This document shows positions 33,553 through 43,378 of a DNA stretch of 64,000 nt, piece by piece. The DNA is from Myxococcales bacterium (GTDB lineage Bacteria > Myxococcota_A > Polyangia > Polyangiales > GCA-016699535), in NCBI GenBank assembly GCA_016699535.1, contig CP064980.1:1310001-1374000 (forward strand), in the 5' to 3' direction. Below the pieces are notes generated by a model, which saw only the letters and a program-made list of their open reading frames with translations, was not told the DNA's origin and ran no database searches. How positions within the stretch are numbered: the stretch's first letter is position 1; every line of letters begins with the position of its first letter. The translations under genes were made by a program, and so were the position numbers.

Positions 33553-34668
33553 ATGGGGGTACGGAGTTTATTGCTTTGTTTTGTCGTGCTAGGCGCATGC
33601 AATTCATTCGATATCGTTGTTAATACGCCGGATGCGGGGACCAACCCGGATGGCAGTCTATCCAGTGATACGAATGGGCCAGGCGATGACTCTGGTAGCT
33701 CTACTGGAATGTGTGCCGATGGTGTAAAAAATGGCGATGAATCGGACGTTGATTGTGGCGGAAGTTGTGTTGCTTGCGTGCTAGGGAAATATTGTGGTCT
33801 GGCTTCTGATTGCGAGAGCGGCATGTGTCCAGGCGGAGTGTGCGTTTGCAACTACGGGCCTTTTTCTGTGCCAATCAATATCGGTGGAGGCGTTAATACT
33901 ACAGGTGGAGAGTGGGACCCTGCTCTTAGCTCGGATGGCTTGATCTTGTACTTTGCAGGCGAGCGAAGCGGAACTCTGGGCGATGGTGATCTTTGGATGG
34001 CGACTCGACAGACCAGCAGTGGTAGTTTTTCGTCTGTGACGAATCTTACTGCTCTAAACACTGCGAATGCAACGGAAGGAAGTCCCACTTTATGGGGTTC
34101 TGGTTTGGAGATTCTGTATGATACATGGCAAACCTGGGGCCTGGAAGGCACGATAGTGCACGCTGCGCGACAGAATCTACAAAGTGATTTTGCTCCAGTA
34201 AACGATGCCATTTTTTCAAATATTAACGATGCCAATTCAGTCCAGCTAGCGCCCTGGCTTTCTGAAGATGGACTTTTGCTCGTGTACACCTCCGATGAAG
34301 GAGGTGACTTTGAACTGTGGCAGAGCACGCGGAGTAGTACATCTGAAGCATTCCAGACACCCACATCCCTTGATAGCCTCAATGGCATAGCGGGTGGATT
34401 TGCTCCAGCGCTTTCAAAAGATGGTCTCACCATCTATTTTGGAAGCAGTCGAGCAGGCGGAGTGGGCGATGACGATATTTGGAGTGCATCACGCAGTAGC
34501 GTGAATGGAACTTTCTCGACGCCTAGTTTGGTCCCAAACGTAAACAGTGCAAGCACGGATGGTGTTCCCTATATCAGCGATGATGGGCTCACCCTTCTTT
34601 TCACCAGTTTTCGTGCAGGGGGACAAGGTGGCGCCGATATATGGCAGGCTACACGCCAATGTGAGTAG
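33553..34668 (+). CDS. PD40 beta-propeller lipoprotein with Cys-rich module
   Basis: A 371-residue lipoprotein (VVLGAC). After an Asp/Ser/Gly-rich linker it has a Cys-rich module (CADGVKNGDESDVDCGG, then SCVACVLGKYC) frequent in myxobacterial secreted proteins. The C-terminal part is a TolB/PD40-like propeller with repeats such as DPALSSDGLILYFAGER, LSKDGLTIYFGSSR and ISDDGLTLLFTSFR. It likely binds a ligand at the cell surface; the ligand is unknown. Confidence 0.82.
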   Translation: MGVRSLLLCFVVLGACNSFDIVVNTPDAGTNPDGSLSSDTNGPGDDSGSSTGMCADGVKNGDESDVDCGGSCVACVLGKYCGLASDCESGMCPGGVCVCNYGPFSVPINIGGGVNTTGGEWDPALSSDGLILYFAGERSGTLGDGDLWMATRQTSSGSFSSVTNLTALNTANATEGSPTLWGSGLEILYDTWQTWGLEGTIVHAARQNLQSDFAPVNDAIFSNINDANSVQLAPWLSEDGLLLVYTSDEGGDFELWQSTRSSTSEAFQTPTSLDSLNGIAGGFAPALSKDGLTIYFGSSRAGGVGDDDIWSASRSSVNGTFSTPSLVPNVNSASTDGVPYISDDGLTLLFTSFRAGGQGGADIWQATRQCE

Positions 34669-34889
34669 TTATTTCAGGGATAAGGGAAGTTCAGCGGCTC
34701 AAGACTTTCCCAGCGTTGATTGAAGCTCAAGTTGAGCTTTACATGTTCTTTTGTATCAATGCTTGTCATTGGGATGTACATAGCGCTGGATTCAATCTTT
34801 ACAAATTCATTACTGGACATTCCAGGCGCTGGTGGAGCTATTTTGCCTGCAATCACGGTGGCAATTACGCTCACCGTTTGACCTGTTTC

Positions 34890-35480
34890 TCAGTCGATTC
34901 TATAACCATAAGGTATAAACGCCGATATAGCATCTCTTTTTTGCTCTGAACAAAAGACAGCAGGAAGTATTTCTGCTTCGATGTCCCAAGTCCATGACCA
35001 AACCCAGCCATAAGGTTTTTCTTCTTGTGTGTAAATGAGGTGATCCTCTAGTTCTATGTGCGAGCTAAATGTAAAGGCGGGCGTCGGCGGCGAGTCGTCG
35101 ATAGGATTTAGCGTATTTGGATCAATAGCTTGTGCTGAGAATGACAAGTTGTACTTTGCAATCCATGTTTCTACGGTCTGGCTAGTTTCATCTACAACTT
35201 CAGTGTGGAGTTGAGGTGTGCCCAGTCCAATGCTTCCGCTAAACTTGGCGTCTAGATACACAGGGGCAACTACTTCGTAGGGAATCGCGTCTTCTGCAGA
35301 CTTGTAGAAATAGACTCCTCCAAAAGCGTTTGGGTATTCAAAGGATTTAACAACCGCATCCTCTTGAAAAAAGATTGCAGAATCCGAGGACTCAAAATCG
35401 TCTTCTGCTGCTACACAGCCCGAGCTGATTTTCAACAAGAGGCTGATAGCGCTAAATAGAACTGCTTTTCCTCGGTACAT
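34890..35480 (-). CDS. Hypothetical lipoprotein, probably cut by an in-frame TGA
   Basis: About 196 residues from ATG 35480, with lipobox KISSGC and a mature part of beta-strand character. The frame ends at TGA (34890-34892), but the same frame goes on with ETGQTVSVIATVIAGKI for about 72 more residues to a stop at 34674. The text across the stop (YRID-stop-ETGQTV) reads as one domain, so the gene may be a nonsense allele (CGA to TGA). No family recognised. Confidence 0.6.
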   Translation of the reverse strand: MYRGKAVLFSAISLLLKISSGCVAAEDDFESSDSAIFFQEDAVVKSFEYPNAFGGVYFYKSAEDAIPYEVVAPVYLDAKFSGSIGLGTPQLHTEVVDETSQTVETWIAKYNLSFSAQAIDPNTLNPIDDSPPTPAFTFSSHIELEDHLIYTQEEKPYGWVWSWTWDIEAEILPAVFCSEQKRDAISAFIPYGYRID

Positions 35481-35691
35481 ATCCAGATATACAAGCAAAA
35501 TATATGCCAGGGCTGATAGTTAGTGCCAATTTTTGAGTTTCTCTTATGGTTTCGATGGCGCGCATGTGTGGTTGGCTAAGATAATGTAGTGGTGTGATCT
35601 TGCTAATTTCATGGGGTCTGCTGAACCCACGGTGAGCGATTTATGTTCCACTTGGCGTTGGTTATTCCAGGAAGAAATGCATATTCTGATC

Positions 35692-37299
35692 CTAGAACTC
35701 AGTGGTTCGGAAGCGAAATGCTGTTTGTGAGACCAATTCAAGGATAAGTTGATCGAGGCGTCCGCCTTGAGCGCCCATCGCATCCACAAGTTGCACGTGA
35801 GTGCTTTTGTCTTGATCATCAAGTGCACGGCCCAGAGCGAAGCGGCTGAACTGTTCGACTGCGCAACTTGCGAAGTCTGGTGTCTCGGCGAGGAGCTGTC
35901 CTAGTTCGGCAGGTCCATTGAAGTTGCCATAGCTCATCAGTTCTCCTTGGCCATCGATGGCGCATTGAGGTTTGCTGGCTTCAGCTTCTCGGTATTGACC
36001 GAAACCACCGAACTGCTCAAGTCCATACCCTATAGGATCTATCTGACTGTGGCAGCCAGCGCATCCACCAGTGGCATGAGCCATGAGATGATCTTTCTTA
36101 CATTCGTTTTCAGCTGGTGGGGGTACGTTATCAACGTCAAAGTTAGGTGGTGGTGGCGGCACCTCGGAACAAAGCAAACGTTCACGTATTTCGATGCCGC
36201 GATGCACAATCGATGTATCTTCTCCTCGACCACCTACCGATAGGAAAGTGCCTTGCCCGAGGATGCCTGCACGCTTTGAGCCGGCCGTGGATATCCAAGC
36301 TCGCGAATCGCTGCTGTCGTAGGCGAGACCGTAGTGCTCTGCAAGTGGGGCATCGATCCATGTTTCCTGCAGCGTGACCAGGTCGGTCCATGGGCGTTGT
36401 TCATCGAAAACAACGCGATTGATGAGGGCGTTGCTTTCTTCGAGCATGCTTTGTTCGAGCTCCGGCATCATCACGGTATCGGCATAACCGAGCCACATGG
36501 CATGGAAGTTCTGAAGATTGCGTTTGCTTTTTTCATCGCCAAGCATGCGTTCGGCTTGAGCACGAATTTGATCGGCAGTATCAAGTTTACCCGCTGCGGC
36601 TGTTTCCAGAAGTTCGCTGTCCGGTGCCGAGCCCCAGATTAGATAAGAAAGGCGTGTTGCAATCTCAAATCCGTTGAGACGAAAGGTCCCTGGCTTGCTA
36701 GAAACGGGTTCGCCGATTTCGACGCGATAAACAAATTCCATTTGTTGAAAAAGTGCTTCCAGGGCGAGATTGACGGCTACATAAAAATCGTTGCTTGAAC
36801 GTGCATAGTCAAGAAGGACCAAGTACTCTTGAATCTCTGCATCACTTACGGAGCGGCGAAGAACGAGGCTGCCAAAATCAGCTATAAACTGACGGAAACA
36901 TGTTTCATCGTCTGTTGCCGCTGGCTCGCAACCTACTACCTTTTGCTTGCTGTCCGGGTTATCGAGGATCTGAATGCTAAGTCGTTGCGCCAATATACGT
37001 ATACCTTCGACTAGTGCTGATGATGCGCGTTGGCTCTCGGCATCGTTGTCGAAGGGATCAAAGGCTTCCGAAGGAAGTAGATCAATGTCTTGGCCAATGT
37101 CGATGCCGGTTAGATCTATCAAAGTATTCTTGATCTCGGTGCGTGTTAATCGTCGTAGCGATAGACGTGAATAAGAAATGTCTTGATCTTGAAGTTCTTT
37201 GTCCGCGCTGCCGTTGGCATTCGTGTTGCTTAGAATGGAACCTTGGCACGCCGTCAACGCGGCTAGGAGCAATACAAGATGTGCCGTTCGTTTCGTCAT
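35692..37299 (-). CDS. DUF1592/DUF1588-type lipoprotein
   Basis: About 535 residues with lipobox LLAALTAC. It has the multi-domain order DUF1587 (RLTRTEIKNTLIDLTGID), DUF1595, DUF1592 (FEIATRLSYLIWGSAPDSELL), DUF1588 (GILGQGTFLSV, HRGIEIRERLLC) and DUF1585 with a single CxxCH-like GGCAGCHSQIDPIGYG. These proteins are typical of planctomycetes and myxobacteria and are always found with DUF1552 partners; function is unknown, though a cytochrome-like Cys-Cys-His motif is present. It follows its DUF1552 gene by one base. Confidence 0.9.
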   Translation of the reverse strand: MTKRTAHLVLLLAALTACQGSILSNTNANGSADKELQDQDISYSRLSLRRLTRTEIKNTLIDLTGIDIGQDIDLLPSEAFDPFDNDAESQRASSALVEGIRILAQRLSIQILDNPDSKQKVVGCEPAATDDETCFRQFIADFGSLVLRRSVSDAEIQEYLVLLDYARSSNDFYVAVNLALEALFQQMEFVYRVEIGEPVSSKPGTFRLNGFEIATRLSYLIWGSAPDSELLETAAAGKLDTADQIRAQAERMLGDEKSKRNLQNFHAMWLGYADTVMMPELEQSMLEESNALINRVVFDEQRPWTDLVTLQETWIDAPLAEHYGLAYDSSDSRAWISTAGSKRAGILGQGTFLSVGGRGEDTSIVHRGIEIRERLLCSEVPPPPPNFDVDNVPPPAENECKKDHLMAHATGGCAGCHSQIDPIGYGLEQFGGFGQYREAEASKPQCAIDGQGELMSYGNFNGPAELGQLLAETPDFASCAVEQFSRFALGRALDDQDKSTHVQLVDAMGAQGGRLDQLILELVSQTAFRFRTTEF

Positions 37300-37300
37300 A

Positions 37301-38755
37301 TCACTCAAAAAGCTCATCAATGCGGGTTTGTACTTCGTGCAGGCCACCAGTGACCCCGACAGCGTTCATAGCGGATACAATGGGTGCGGAGGCGTGGCGC
37401 TGTGCGCCATCGATATGTCTTCCCTGACGCATGCCACCTGCATGTCCTGCTACCAATGCAGCCATGTTTTCAGTCGAATGCGAGCTTCTCTCAGCATCTG
37501 CCTCTGGATCGTAGCCATGTCCGCCTTCAAACACTAAGACAAGAGCCGAGTTATCGAGCAAGCTTCCTTCCACATCGGGCGTGTCTTTAAATGTACTTAC
37601 AAGACGAGTGAAATGCTTTACATGCCAATCAATGACCTGATCATGTTGAGCGAGTGTTCCACCGCTGTGACCAAGCTCATGCATGTCGTTGTTTGCGCCA
37701 AATAGTTCACCGCAGTGCAGGTAAGATTGCATATGAGTAAACATCAACGAGCCAACTCGCGTCATATCACAGGCGAAGGCCATGCGAATCAGATCCACCA
37801 TGACCTCGGCACGGCCTTCTTCGTTTGCATAGCCCATGGCAAGCGTTTCGCCATCGCCGTTGACGCGCGTGTAGGTTTCGATTGGGTCGTCTTGCCCCGG
37901 ATCATCCAGTTGGTAACAACTCTCCGTGATGTCTGGGATATCTTTGAGACGGTTTTCCAGCGCTCTTATCTCATCAAAATGTTGTTCCATCCTTTGTCGA
38001 TCATCGGTGCCAAGGTTTGCCATCAAGCGATTTCCTTGAGCGCTCACTAGATCGATGACGGATTGGTCCATGGCCAGCCTTGCTTGCCGTTCAGCTGCAA
38101 GAGCGGGATCGTCGGGAATGAATCCAGTAAAGAGACTGTCATACGCTACGCGGGGAGAAGCAATCGGATCGATGCGTGCAATGGAACCATCGGGCGCTTT
38201 ACCATAAGACATCACGCCGGTAGCGCCGCCACCGCGGTAGTATGAAGCTTGCACTCGGTATTGTAGAGAATGAAAACGCCGGTCACTGCTGATTGCGTCA
38301 GCAACAATTTGATCTGAGGTTGGCGCATCTGCTTTGGGTTTTCGCGCTGTCGAAATATCTGCTCCTTGGTTTCGCATGCCGCTAAGGAGCGGTCCAAGCG
38401 AACTCTTGTGGAACTGAGCGATGCGTCCTCCAGCTGGAACACTTCCAAGATCTCCCCAAGGTAATTTCAAGTTGGAAACAACGCTGATATAGGGTCGCAT
38501 ATCTCCCGCAGCACCGTTGATGGATGCCATGCAGCCAGTCAGATCGTAGTTCTCTCCGTAAGTGCTTGGGGCAAAAGTAAAATCGTTGTTTCCTTTACCC
38601 AAGGAAACACCACCGAAGCAGACCAGATAACGCTTGGGCGTTGTGCTTGTTTGTGCATCGGCTTTGGGGCTGCGCATGATGTCCAAAAAAGGCAGTGCAA
38701 CCACCGTGCCGCCTACCCCCGCCAGGAACGCTCGGCGCTGAAGCTTTTTCCTCAT
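37301..38755 (-). CDS. DUF1552 protein, Tat-exported
   Basis: A 484-residue protein with a twin-arginine signal (LQRRAFLAGVGGTVVALPFL) and the DUF1552 (PF07586) fold. Family segments include RYLVCFGGVS, the HFDEIRALENRL helix region, and the GDGETLAMGYANEEGRAEVMVDLIRMAFACDMTRV core (quoted in parts). The neighbouring DUF1592 gene starts one base after its stop, so both are one transcript. Their joint role is unknown. Confidence 0.88.
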   Translation of the reverse strand: MRKKLQRRAFLAGVGGTVVALPFLDIMRSPKADAQTSTTPKRYLVCFGGVSLGKGNNDFTFAPSTYGENYDLTGCMASINGAAGDMRPYISVVSNLKLPWGDLGSVPAGGRIAQFHKSSLGPLLSGMRNQGADISTARKPKADAPTSDQIVADAISSDRRFHSLQYRVQASYYRGGGATGVMSYGKAPDGSIARIDPIASPRVAYDSLFTGFIPDDPALAAERQARLAMDQSVIDLVSAQGNRLMANLGTDDRQRMEQHFDEIRALENRLKDIPDITESCYQLDDPGQDDPIETYTRVNGDGETLAMGYANEEGRAEVMVDLIRMAFACDMTRVGSLMFTHMQSYLHCGELFGANNDMHELGHSGGTLAQHDQVIDWHVKHFTRLVSTFKDTPDVEGSLLDNSALVLVFEGGHGYDPEADAERSSHSTENMAALVAGHAGGMRQGRHIDGAQRHASAPIVSAMNAVGVTGGLHEVQTRIDELFE

Positions 38756-38931
38756 GCCCCTTAGAGGTAGCAAGAGTTATGCCTGAGCTTTTCATAATGA
38801 TATCAATAGATATTGGCCGCACTTACACCCAAATTGGGCGCAGTTTGTGTTCAACAAGAACATGGCTCGCGCCGTATTTAAATGGTGACGAGCGCTATCT
38901 TGAGCTTAATTGGTCCGACACAGATAGGTGA

Positions 38932-40152
38932 TTACGAGCTTGGTACGCCGTTTTCTGCAAGATCAACAAGAGCATTTAACAAATCGGCCCCTTCTTGCTC
39001 AAGGCCGTCGAGATCGGGAATGTCACTGAGCAAAATGCTTTGCTCGCAATCGTTTTCATTTCCTTCAGACGCAATGTCGGTACGATCATTGCTGTCGCTT
39101 TGGTTGACGCTCTCAATACCAAAGTAAGTGCGTTCTAAAAGTGTATCCCAACATTCTTGACCTTCAAGAAAGGTGTTGGCACCGTATGCCGCGGTGACGT
39201 CATCACCGTACACATCCAATCGACCACGGCCCACACCGTTAGTGGCAAAAGCAGCAAGAATACCAAAGTTTTCTTCCGTGGAGCCTGTTGAGGGATCTTC
39301 AAACGGGAATATGTTGCCATTCACATTGACGTTGATAAAAGAAAAGCTCTCACCCGCATCGGTTTTCACGCCACCCCATAGGTATTCGGCGTCAATCGCA
39401 TCTGGTTTTTGCGCAGAATCTTCCCAATCCTCGGGACCTGGCACGAAATTACGGAAGGCTCCCACCACAATCGTAAGGTCAGCGTTTTCGCTGCTACTTT
39501 GTCCTGTGGCTTCCCGTTGTTTGACGTAGGCTACTGCAAAGCGTCCCTCAGCAAGGTTACCATGGCCTGGATTGTACTGATCCTCCCAAGCTAAGTTGGC
39601 TTGCAGATCATAGAGAATAGCGCCTTGCCCGTAGTCTTCATTGTTTGGATCAGGCGTGTGTCCTCCCCAAATCACAGGCTCCATGGTGCTAAGATCCCGG
39701 CTCATCCCTCGGAGTAAAGCGTATTCATAGCGCAAGTCTTCGTCTTGGAGCCCAATGTCTTCGCCTTTGTCACGTATATACACGGCGATGGTGTCATCCT
39801 TGAGCTCGCTATCGTCGTTATTAAACGGCCCCCATAGGTATTCGTTTGTTTCGCTATCGTAAAAGGTAGGCGGCGTATCTGTGATAGTTTTTAAAGAAGA
39901 CAGAAGTGCAGCCACCTGCGTATTAATATCCGTTGCCACACCAATTGCCACAGGTGGAATAAGTGCATCATCACCCACCAGCGCTCCCGCTTGCGCTGTA
40001 GTTTCCGAAGGCACATCGGCTTTGATAGCGTCGATATCAGGAATCGCCCTGCGATGGGCTTCAAGATAGGTCTTGTCGATACCGCTATCGCTAGAACAAT
40101 AAACGAGGAAAAGCAATACGGCAGCAATGGTAATTTTTTTAACGATTGCCAT
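38932..40152 (-). CDS. Hypothetical lipoprotein
   Basis: A 406-residue acidic lipoprotein (VLLFLVYC). Repeated segments of the form EYLWGPFNNDDSE and EYLWGGVKTDAGE suggest an internal duplication. The mature part contains only a few cysteines (near ECWDT, DCEQS). No family is recognised. It is monocistronic on the minus strand. Confidence 0.65.
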   Translation of the reverse strand: MAIVKKITIAAVLLFLVYCSSDSGIDKTYLEAHRRAIPDIDAIKADVPSETTAQAGALVGDDALIPPVAIGVATDINTQVAALLSSLKTITDTPPTFYDSETNEYLWGPFNNDDSELKDDTIAVYIRDKGEDIGLQDEDLRYEYALLRGMSRDLSTMEPVIWGGHTPDPNNEDYGQGAILYDLQANLAWEDQYNPGHGNLAEGRFAVAYVKQREATGQSSSENADLTIVVGAFRNFVPGPEDWEDSAQKPDAIDAEYLWGGVKTDAGESFSFINVNVNGNIFPFEDPSTGSTEENFGILAAFATNGVGRGRLDVYGDDVTAAYGANTFLEGQECWDTLLERTYFGIESVNQSDSNDRTDIASEGNENDCEQSILLSDIPDLDGLEQEGADLLNALVDLAENGVPSS

Positions 40153-40291
40153 CTTGTGTTGTCCTTTCTAAAAATGACTTCGGCCAATGCACTAATCAGG
40201 TTGCGGTTATAGGCGTACCCAACAACTCTTAGATTGTCTACTCAGTGTGGCCGATGAAGCCATGCATGAAGTGGGCAAAACGAAGGCAAAA

Positions 40292-42010
40292 CTAGTTGAG
40301 ATAGTAGAAACGCGGATCAGAAATATCTTGCCAAAGCTCCGGAGGCAGCAAACGATTGAAAGCGGCTACTGGATCAGCTTCATCGAGCAAGCTAACAAAT
40401 ACATCAAGATATTTCATGGTGAAGCTCTCTTCCTTCCACCTGTTTTGAACTCGGACAAGAGATAGTCGTTGAACGATCCAATCGTTCGATACAACAGTCT
40501 GTCCTCCTTCAAAAAACAACCGATCACCTCGTACTTCTGTAAAAAAATGAATTGCATCAGTATAGAGATCATCGATAGGAATGCCTCGTTGTTGTGCGAG
40601 TTCTTCCAAGAAGGTAATAGCATCACCATGAATAAGGGGAGTCTTTACACTTTCGTTGATCCCTTGAATCATAAGGTTAGAGTTCCCCCCGGGGAGATGA
40701 AAGTCCAAGTAATGAAGGAGTTCCTCTTGAAACACTGTGGCGCTGCGATCCAAGAACGCATCATATGTTAGTGCACCTCGCGAACCAGCCGTCGTTACTA
40801 CCTTGTGGGGAGCAACAAATCCTTTTTCTACAGCACTTGGAAGTGTTGAGGGATAGTCATAGGCGTATATTGTGCCTTCTCCAATTTTGCTTACTTCAAC
40901 GGTACCATCTTGAACATGGTACTCGGTCATCATGTAGTATCCACCGCCCGATTGATAGACAGCATCCCCGTTCTCGGCGAAACGATAGTCTGTTGCAACG
41001 AAACCCATCCGTGGAACACCAAACTGTTCAACTGCTTCCAGTAATAATTCTTGAGGTTCCCCTCGAGATGCTAGATGGTGAAATACTTCTGAGCGGGAAA
41101 ATCCATAAGACGAATTTGCATGAAGCGTTGTGTCCTTGAATTGATGCAGTATTTGGAAGTCAGTTTCATTAAGGGCTTCGAGCTTAGCAAATAAATACTC
41201 GCGCTTTTCCAAAGCATACACGGTTTCAGCCCTATAAAAACCAAAGAAACTCCGGATGCGTGTATAGATAGCGTCAAGAACACGTTCAGCATCGATACTC
41301 TCATCCAGCACTCCGATGCGTTGACCAAAACGTATAAGCTCGGGCATTGATTGAACCACACCGACAGCGCTAAACAGGACATCGGCCACGGTAGCTATGG
41401 CAGTGAGGCGTGCGTTGCTACGCAAACGTATCGCCTCAGAGGGCGGCAGCAGACTGTGCTCGATTCCCACATATGCCAGGGTCTGAGCGATGCCTGCAAG
41501 GTGCGCCAGTGCGGCGTATTGAATCGCTCCTACCACTGCTGCACCTGCACACCATGCAGCCGCTGGCCAGGTCTCAGGACCTAGAAAAACACCAAGCAGA
41601 ATGCAGCCCCCAGCCGCACCCAAACCCACTCCTGGCATGGCAAACTCTTGTTCTTTGGCTTGAGCGAGCAAGGTGTTGTGAATGCTCTGATAGCCTTTGG
41701 GCTGGCCCTGCTCATCGTAGCCGCCATAGATGCTCATGAGCCCACTTTGTTCCATGATGAGCGCAAACTGCCAATCCTCGGCGCTTGAATCGTGCCCTGT
41801 CATGATTGCCGTGGCCTTTGCGTTGTTTTCCTTGAGGATACTGAGCACCTGTCCTAGGGCATTTTCAAACCACATCAAACGCTCACTTTGATCATACTGC
41901 GCAAAATACTGATCGGTGCTTGCAGCGATTTGGGCCCAGCGACCCAGAGGATAGCTGCCTTGCTCGGTTGCGCCTTGCACGGCAATGGCAAGACGAAGAT
42001 GACCGTACAT
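40292..42010 (-). CDS. Large hypothetical protein, downstream half of a TGA-split ORF
   Basis: 572 residues from ATG 42010, in the same frame as the lipoprotein gene ending at 42077. Between them the frame is open apart from the TGA (QLAASVLSIYHTLIDDELEA), so this is probably the rest of one protein of about 890 residues. It has a hydrophobic stretch (GVGLGAAGGCILLGVFLG, then AAAWCAGAAVVGAI) and later FQEELLHYLDFH, which may be a metal-binding helix. No family recognised. Confidence 0.55.
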   Translation of the reverse strand: MYGHLRLAIAVQGATEQGSYPLGRWAQIAASTDQYFAQYDQSERLMWFENALGQVLSILKENNAKATAIMTGHDSSAEDWQFALIMEQSGLMSIYGGYDEQGQPKGYQSIHNTLLAQAKEQEFAMPGVGLGAAGGCILLGVFLGPETWPAAAWCAGAAVVGAIQYAALAHLAGIAQTLAYVGIEHSLLPPSEAIRLRSNARLTAIATVADVLFSAVGVVQSMPELIRFGQRIGVLDESIDAERVLDAIYTRIRSFFGFYRAETVYALEKREYLFAKLEALNETDFQILHQFKDTTLHANSSYGFSRSEVFHHLASRGEPQELLLEAVEQFGVPRMGFVATDYRFAENGDAVYQSGGGYYMMTEYHVQDGTVEVSKIGEGTIYAYDYPSTLPSAVEKGFVAPHKVVTTAGSRGALTYDAFLDRSATVFQEELLHYLDFHLPGGNSNLMIQGINESVKTPLIHGDAITFLEELAQQRGIPIDDLYTDAIHFFTEVRGDRLFFEGGQTVVSNDWIVQRLSLVRVQNRWKEESFTMKYLDVFVSLLDEADPVAAFNRLLPPELWQDISDPRFYYLN

Positions 42011-42076
42011 CTCAGCCGCCTCTAGCTCATCATCGATAAGCGTGTGGTAAATCGAAAGGACCGAGGCGGCCAGCTG

Positions 42077-42961
42077 TCAAGCGTGGATGTAAATCGCGCC
42101 ATGGGCTTTGCTGAGGATAGCCGGATTGTCCTGCGTTTCTATGCCCTGATCAATGCTGCGCTGCCACATCAAGGCTTCAGCTTGGCTGCTCAGATACTGG
42201 GTCGTATCATAAGCATGGCTTAGCACTGAAGGATCGAGCTTTTCTCTTTTGGCGTTGATGTCCGAGAGTTTGGGCAGCAGATGGAGATACAACCCGAGGC
42301 AGTTCACAAGCTCGGCATCCGACAGGTCAATCTGTTCGGCTTCGTTGCTGAAGGGAATGAGACATTCTTCAAGACGCAGTGCCTTTTTCTCTTCCTTTTC
42401 AAGGGTGCTGGCAATGGGCGCTAGGATCGCGTCGTGGCGCACAAGGCGATTATATTGATCGGCCATGCCTTGCGCCGTGAGTTGTAGAAAACTAGTGCGG
42501 CCTTTAAAATTGGCATCGGCAAGGTCTTGCTCGAATGTATCGATGGCATTTTTTTCTTGAACTAACAAGGGCAGAGCGAAGTGTTGGGCCAGCAGCTTTT
42601 TGTAGCTGTCTTTGTGGATGCCTTCGGTGGGCCAGGCCCAATCTTCGGGGCCGTGCGACTGGGTAACCACCGGGTGCAAGGGCTTTGCGGGCATGGACTT
42701 GTACCCCGCGATGGGGTTTTTCTCGTAGATAAAAGTCTGCTTTTGGGCATCGACACACTGATGAAGCTCTTGGTCGCAGACGTATTGCACCTCACCGGTG
42801 GAACCAATACCATCGCAATCAGAAGGAAGCTCACAGACTTTGCCGAGTTGTCTCGAGCTATCACCTCCAAGCATGTCGCTAAGCGCAGGGATGCAGCCGG
42901 AGCTAGCACTCGACAGAAGGAAGAGAACAGCAAAGATTGTACGACGATAAGTTGAGTTCAT
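42077..42961 (-). CDS. Hypothetical lipoprotein, upstream half of a TGA-split ORF
   Basis: 294 residues with signal LFLLSSASSGC and an N-terminal Cys-rich part (VCELPSDCDG, YVCDQELHQCVD) of the type seen in myxobacterial lipoproteins. The rest is helical. It ends IYIHA at TGA 42077-42079, but the same frame continues to 40292. A read-through would anchor the large downstream domain to the membrane. Nonsense mutation is the simplest explanation. Confidence 0.6.
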   Translation of the reverse strand: MNSTYRRTIFAVLFLLSSASSGCIPALSDMLGGDSSRQLGKVCELPSDCDGIGSTGEVQYVCDQELHQCVDAQKQTFIYEKNPIAGYKSMPAKPLHPVVTQSHGPEDWAWPTEGIHKDSYKKLLAQHFALPLLVQEKNAIDTFEQDLADANFKGRTSFLQLTAQGMADQYNRLVRHDAILAPIASTLEKEEKKALRLEECLIPFSNEAEQIDLSDAELVNCLGLYLHLLPKLSDINAKREKLDPSVLSHAYDTTQYLSSQAEALMWQRSIDQGIETQDNPAILSKAHGAIYIHA

Positions 42962-43378
42962 ATTTTCCCGCCAAAGCTAGCGAACGCAAAATCTGTGCCA
43001 CGCCAAATCCACCAAGAAACGAAATAATCTATTAGAGTTATTGAGGTGATTTAACCTCAGTAAGTGGGATTTGCGGTCCCAATGCAGGTCAGTTAAGGCC
43101 TCAGTTGGCGATTGGAATGCTTCCCGGCCGTACAATGTAACTTTACGAATTCCTGACCCATGTGGGATGCACTGTAGCCATTAGATGGGGGCAATAGTCT
43201 GGTCTAGCAAGTACTCCTTGTATTGCAATGTGGTCTGTGTCGCTACATATATGTCTTAGTTTTTTTAGGGGATATCGCAGCGGTTTACTTACCCAGTGCT
43301 TGAAAATATTGGGGCGGTTTGCCCTTTGTGGGTTGGCCTCTTTTTTGCACAACATTTCTATGTCTCGAGGGGAGATGT
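42962..43378. other. Intergenic region with small inverted repeat
   Basis: About 415 bp between divergent genes. The only structure I see is TGAGGT-GATTTA-ACCTCA (43042-43059), a perfect 6-bp inverted repeat that could be a regulator site. No ORF is supported. Confidence 0.4.

Noticed and set aside
34674..42079. Reassigned or selenocysteine TGA codons
   Set aside because: Many intact genes here end at TGA, and I see no convincing SECIS-like hairpin directly after the two internal TGA codons; mutation is simpler.
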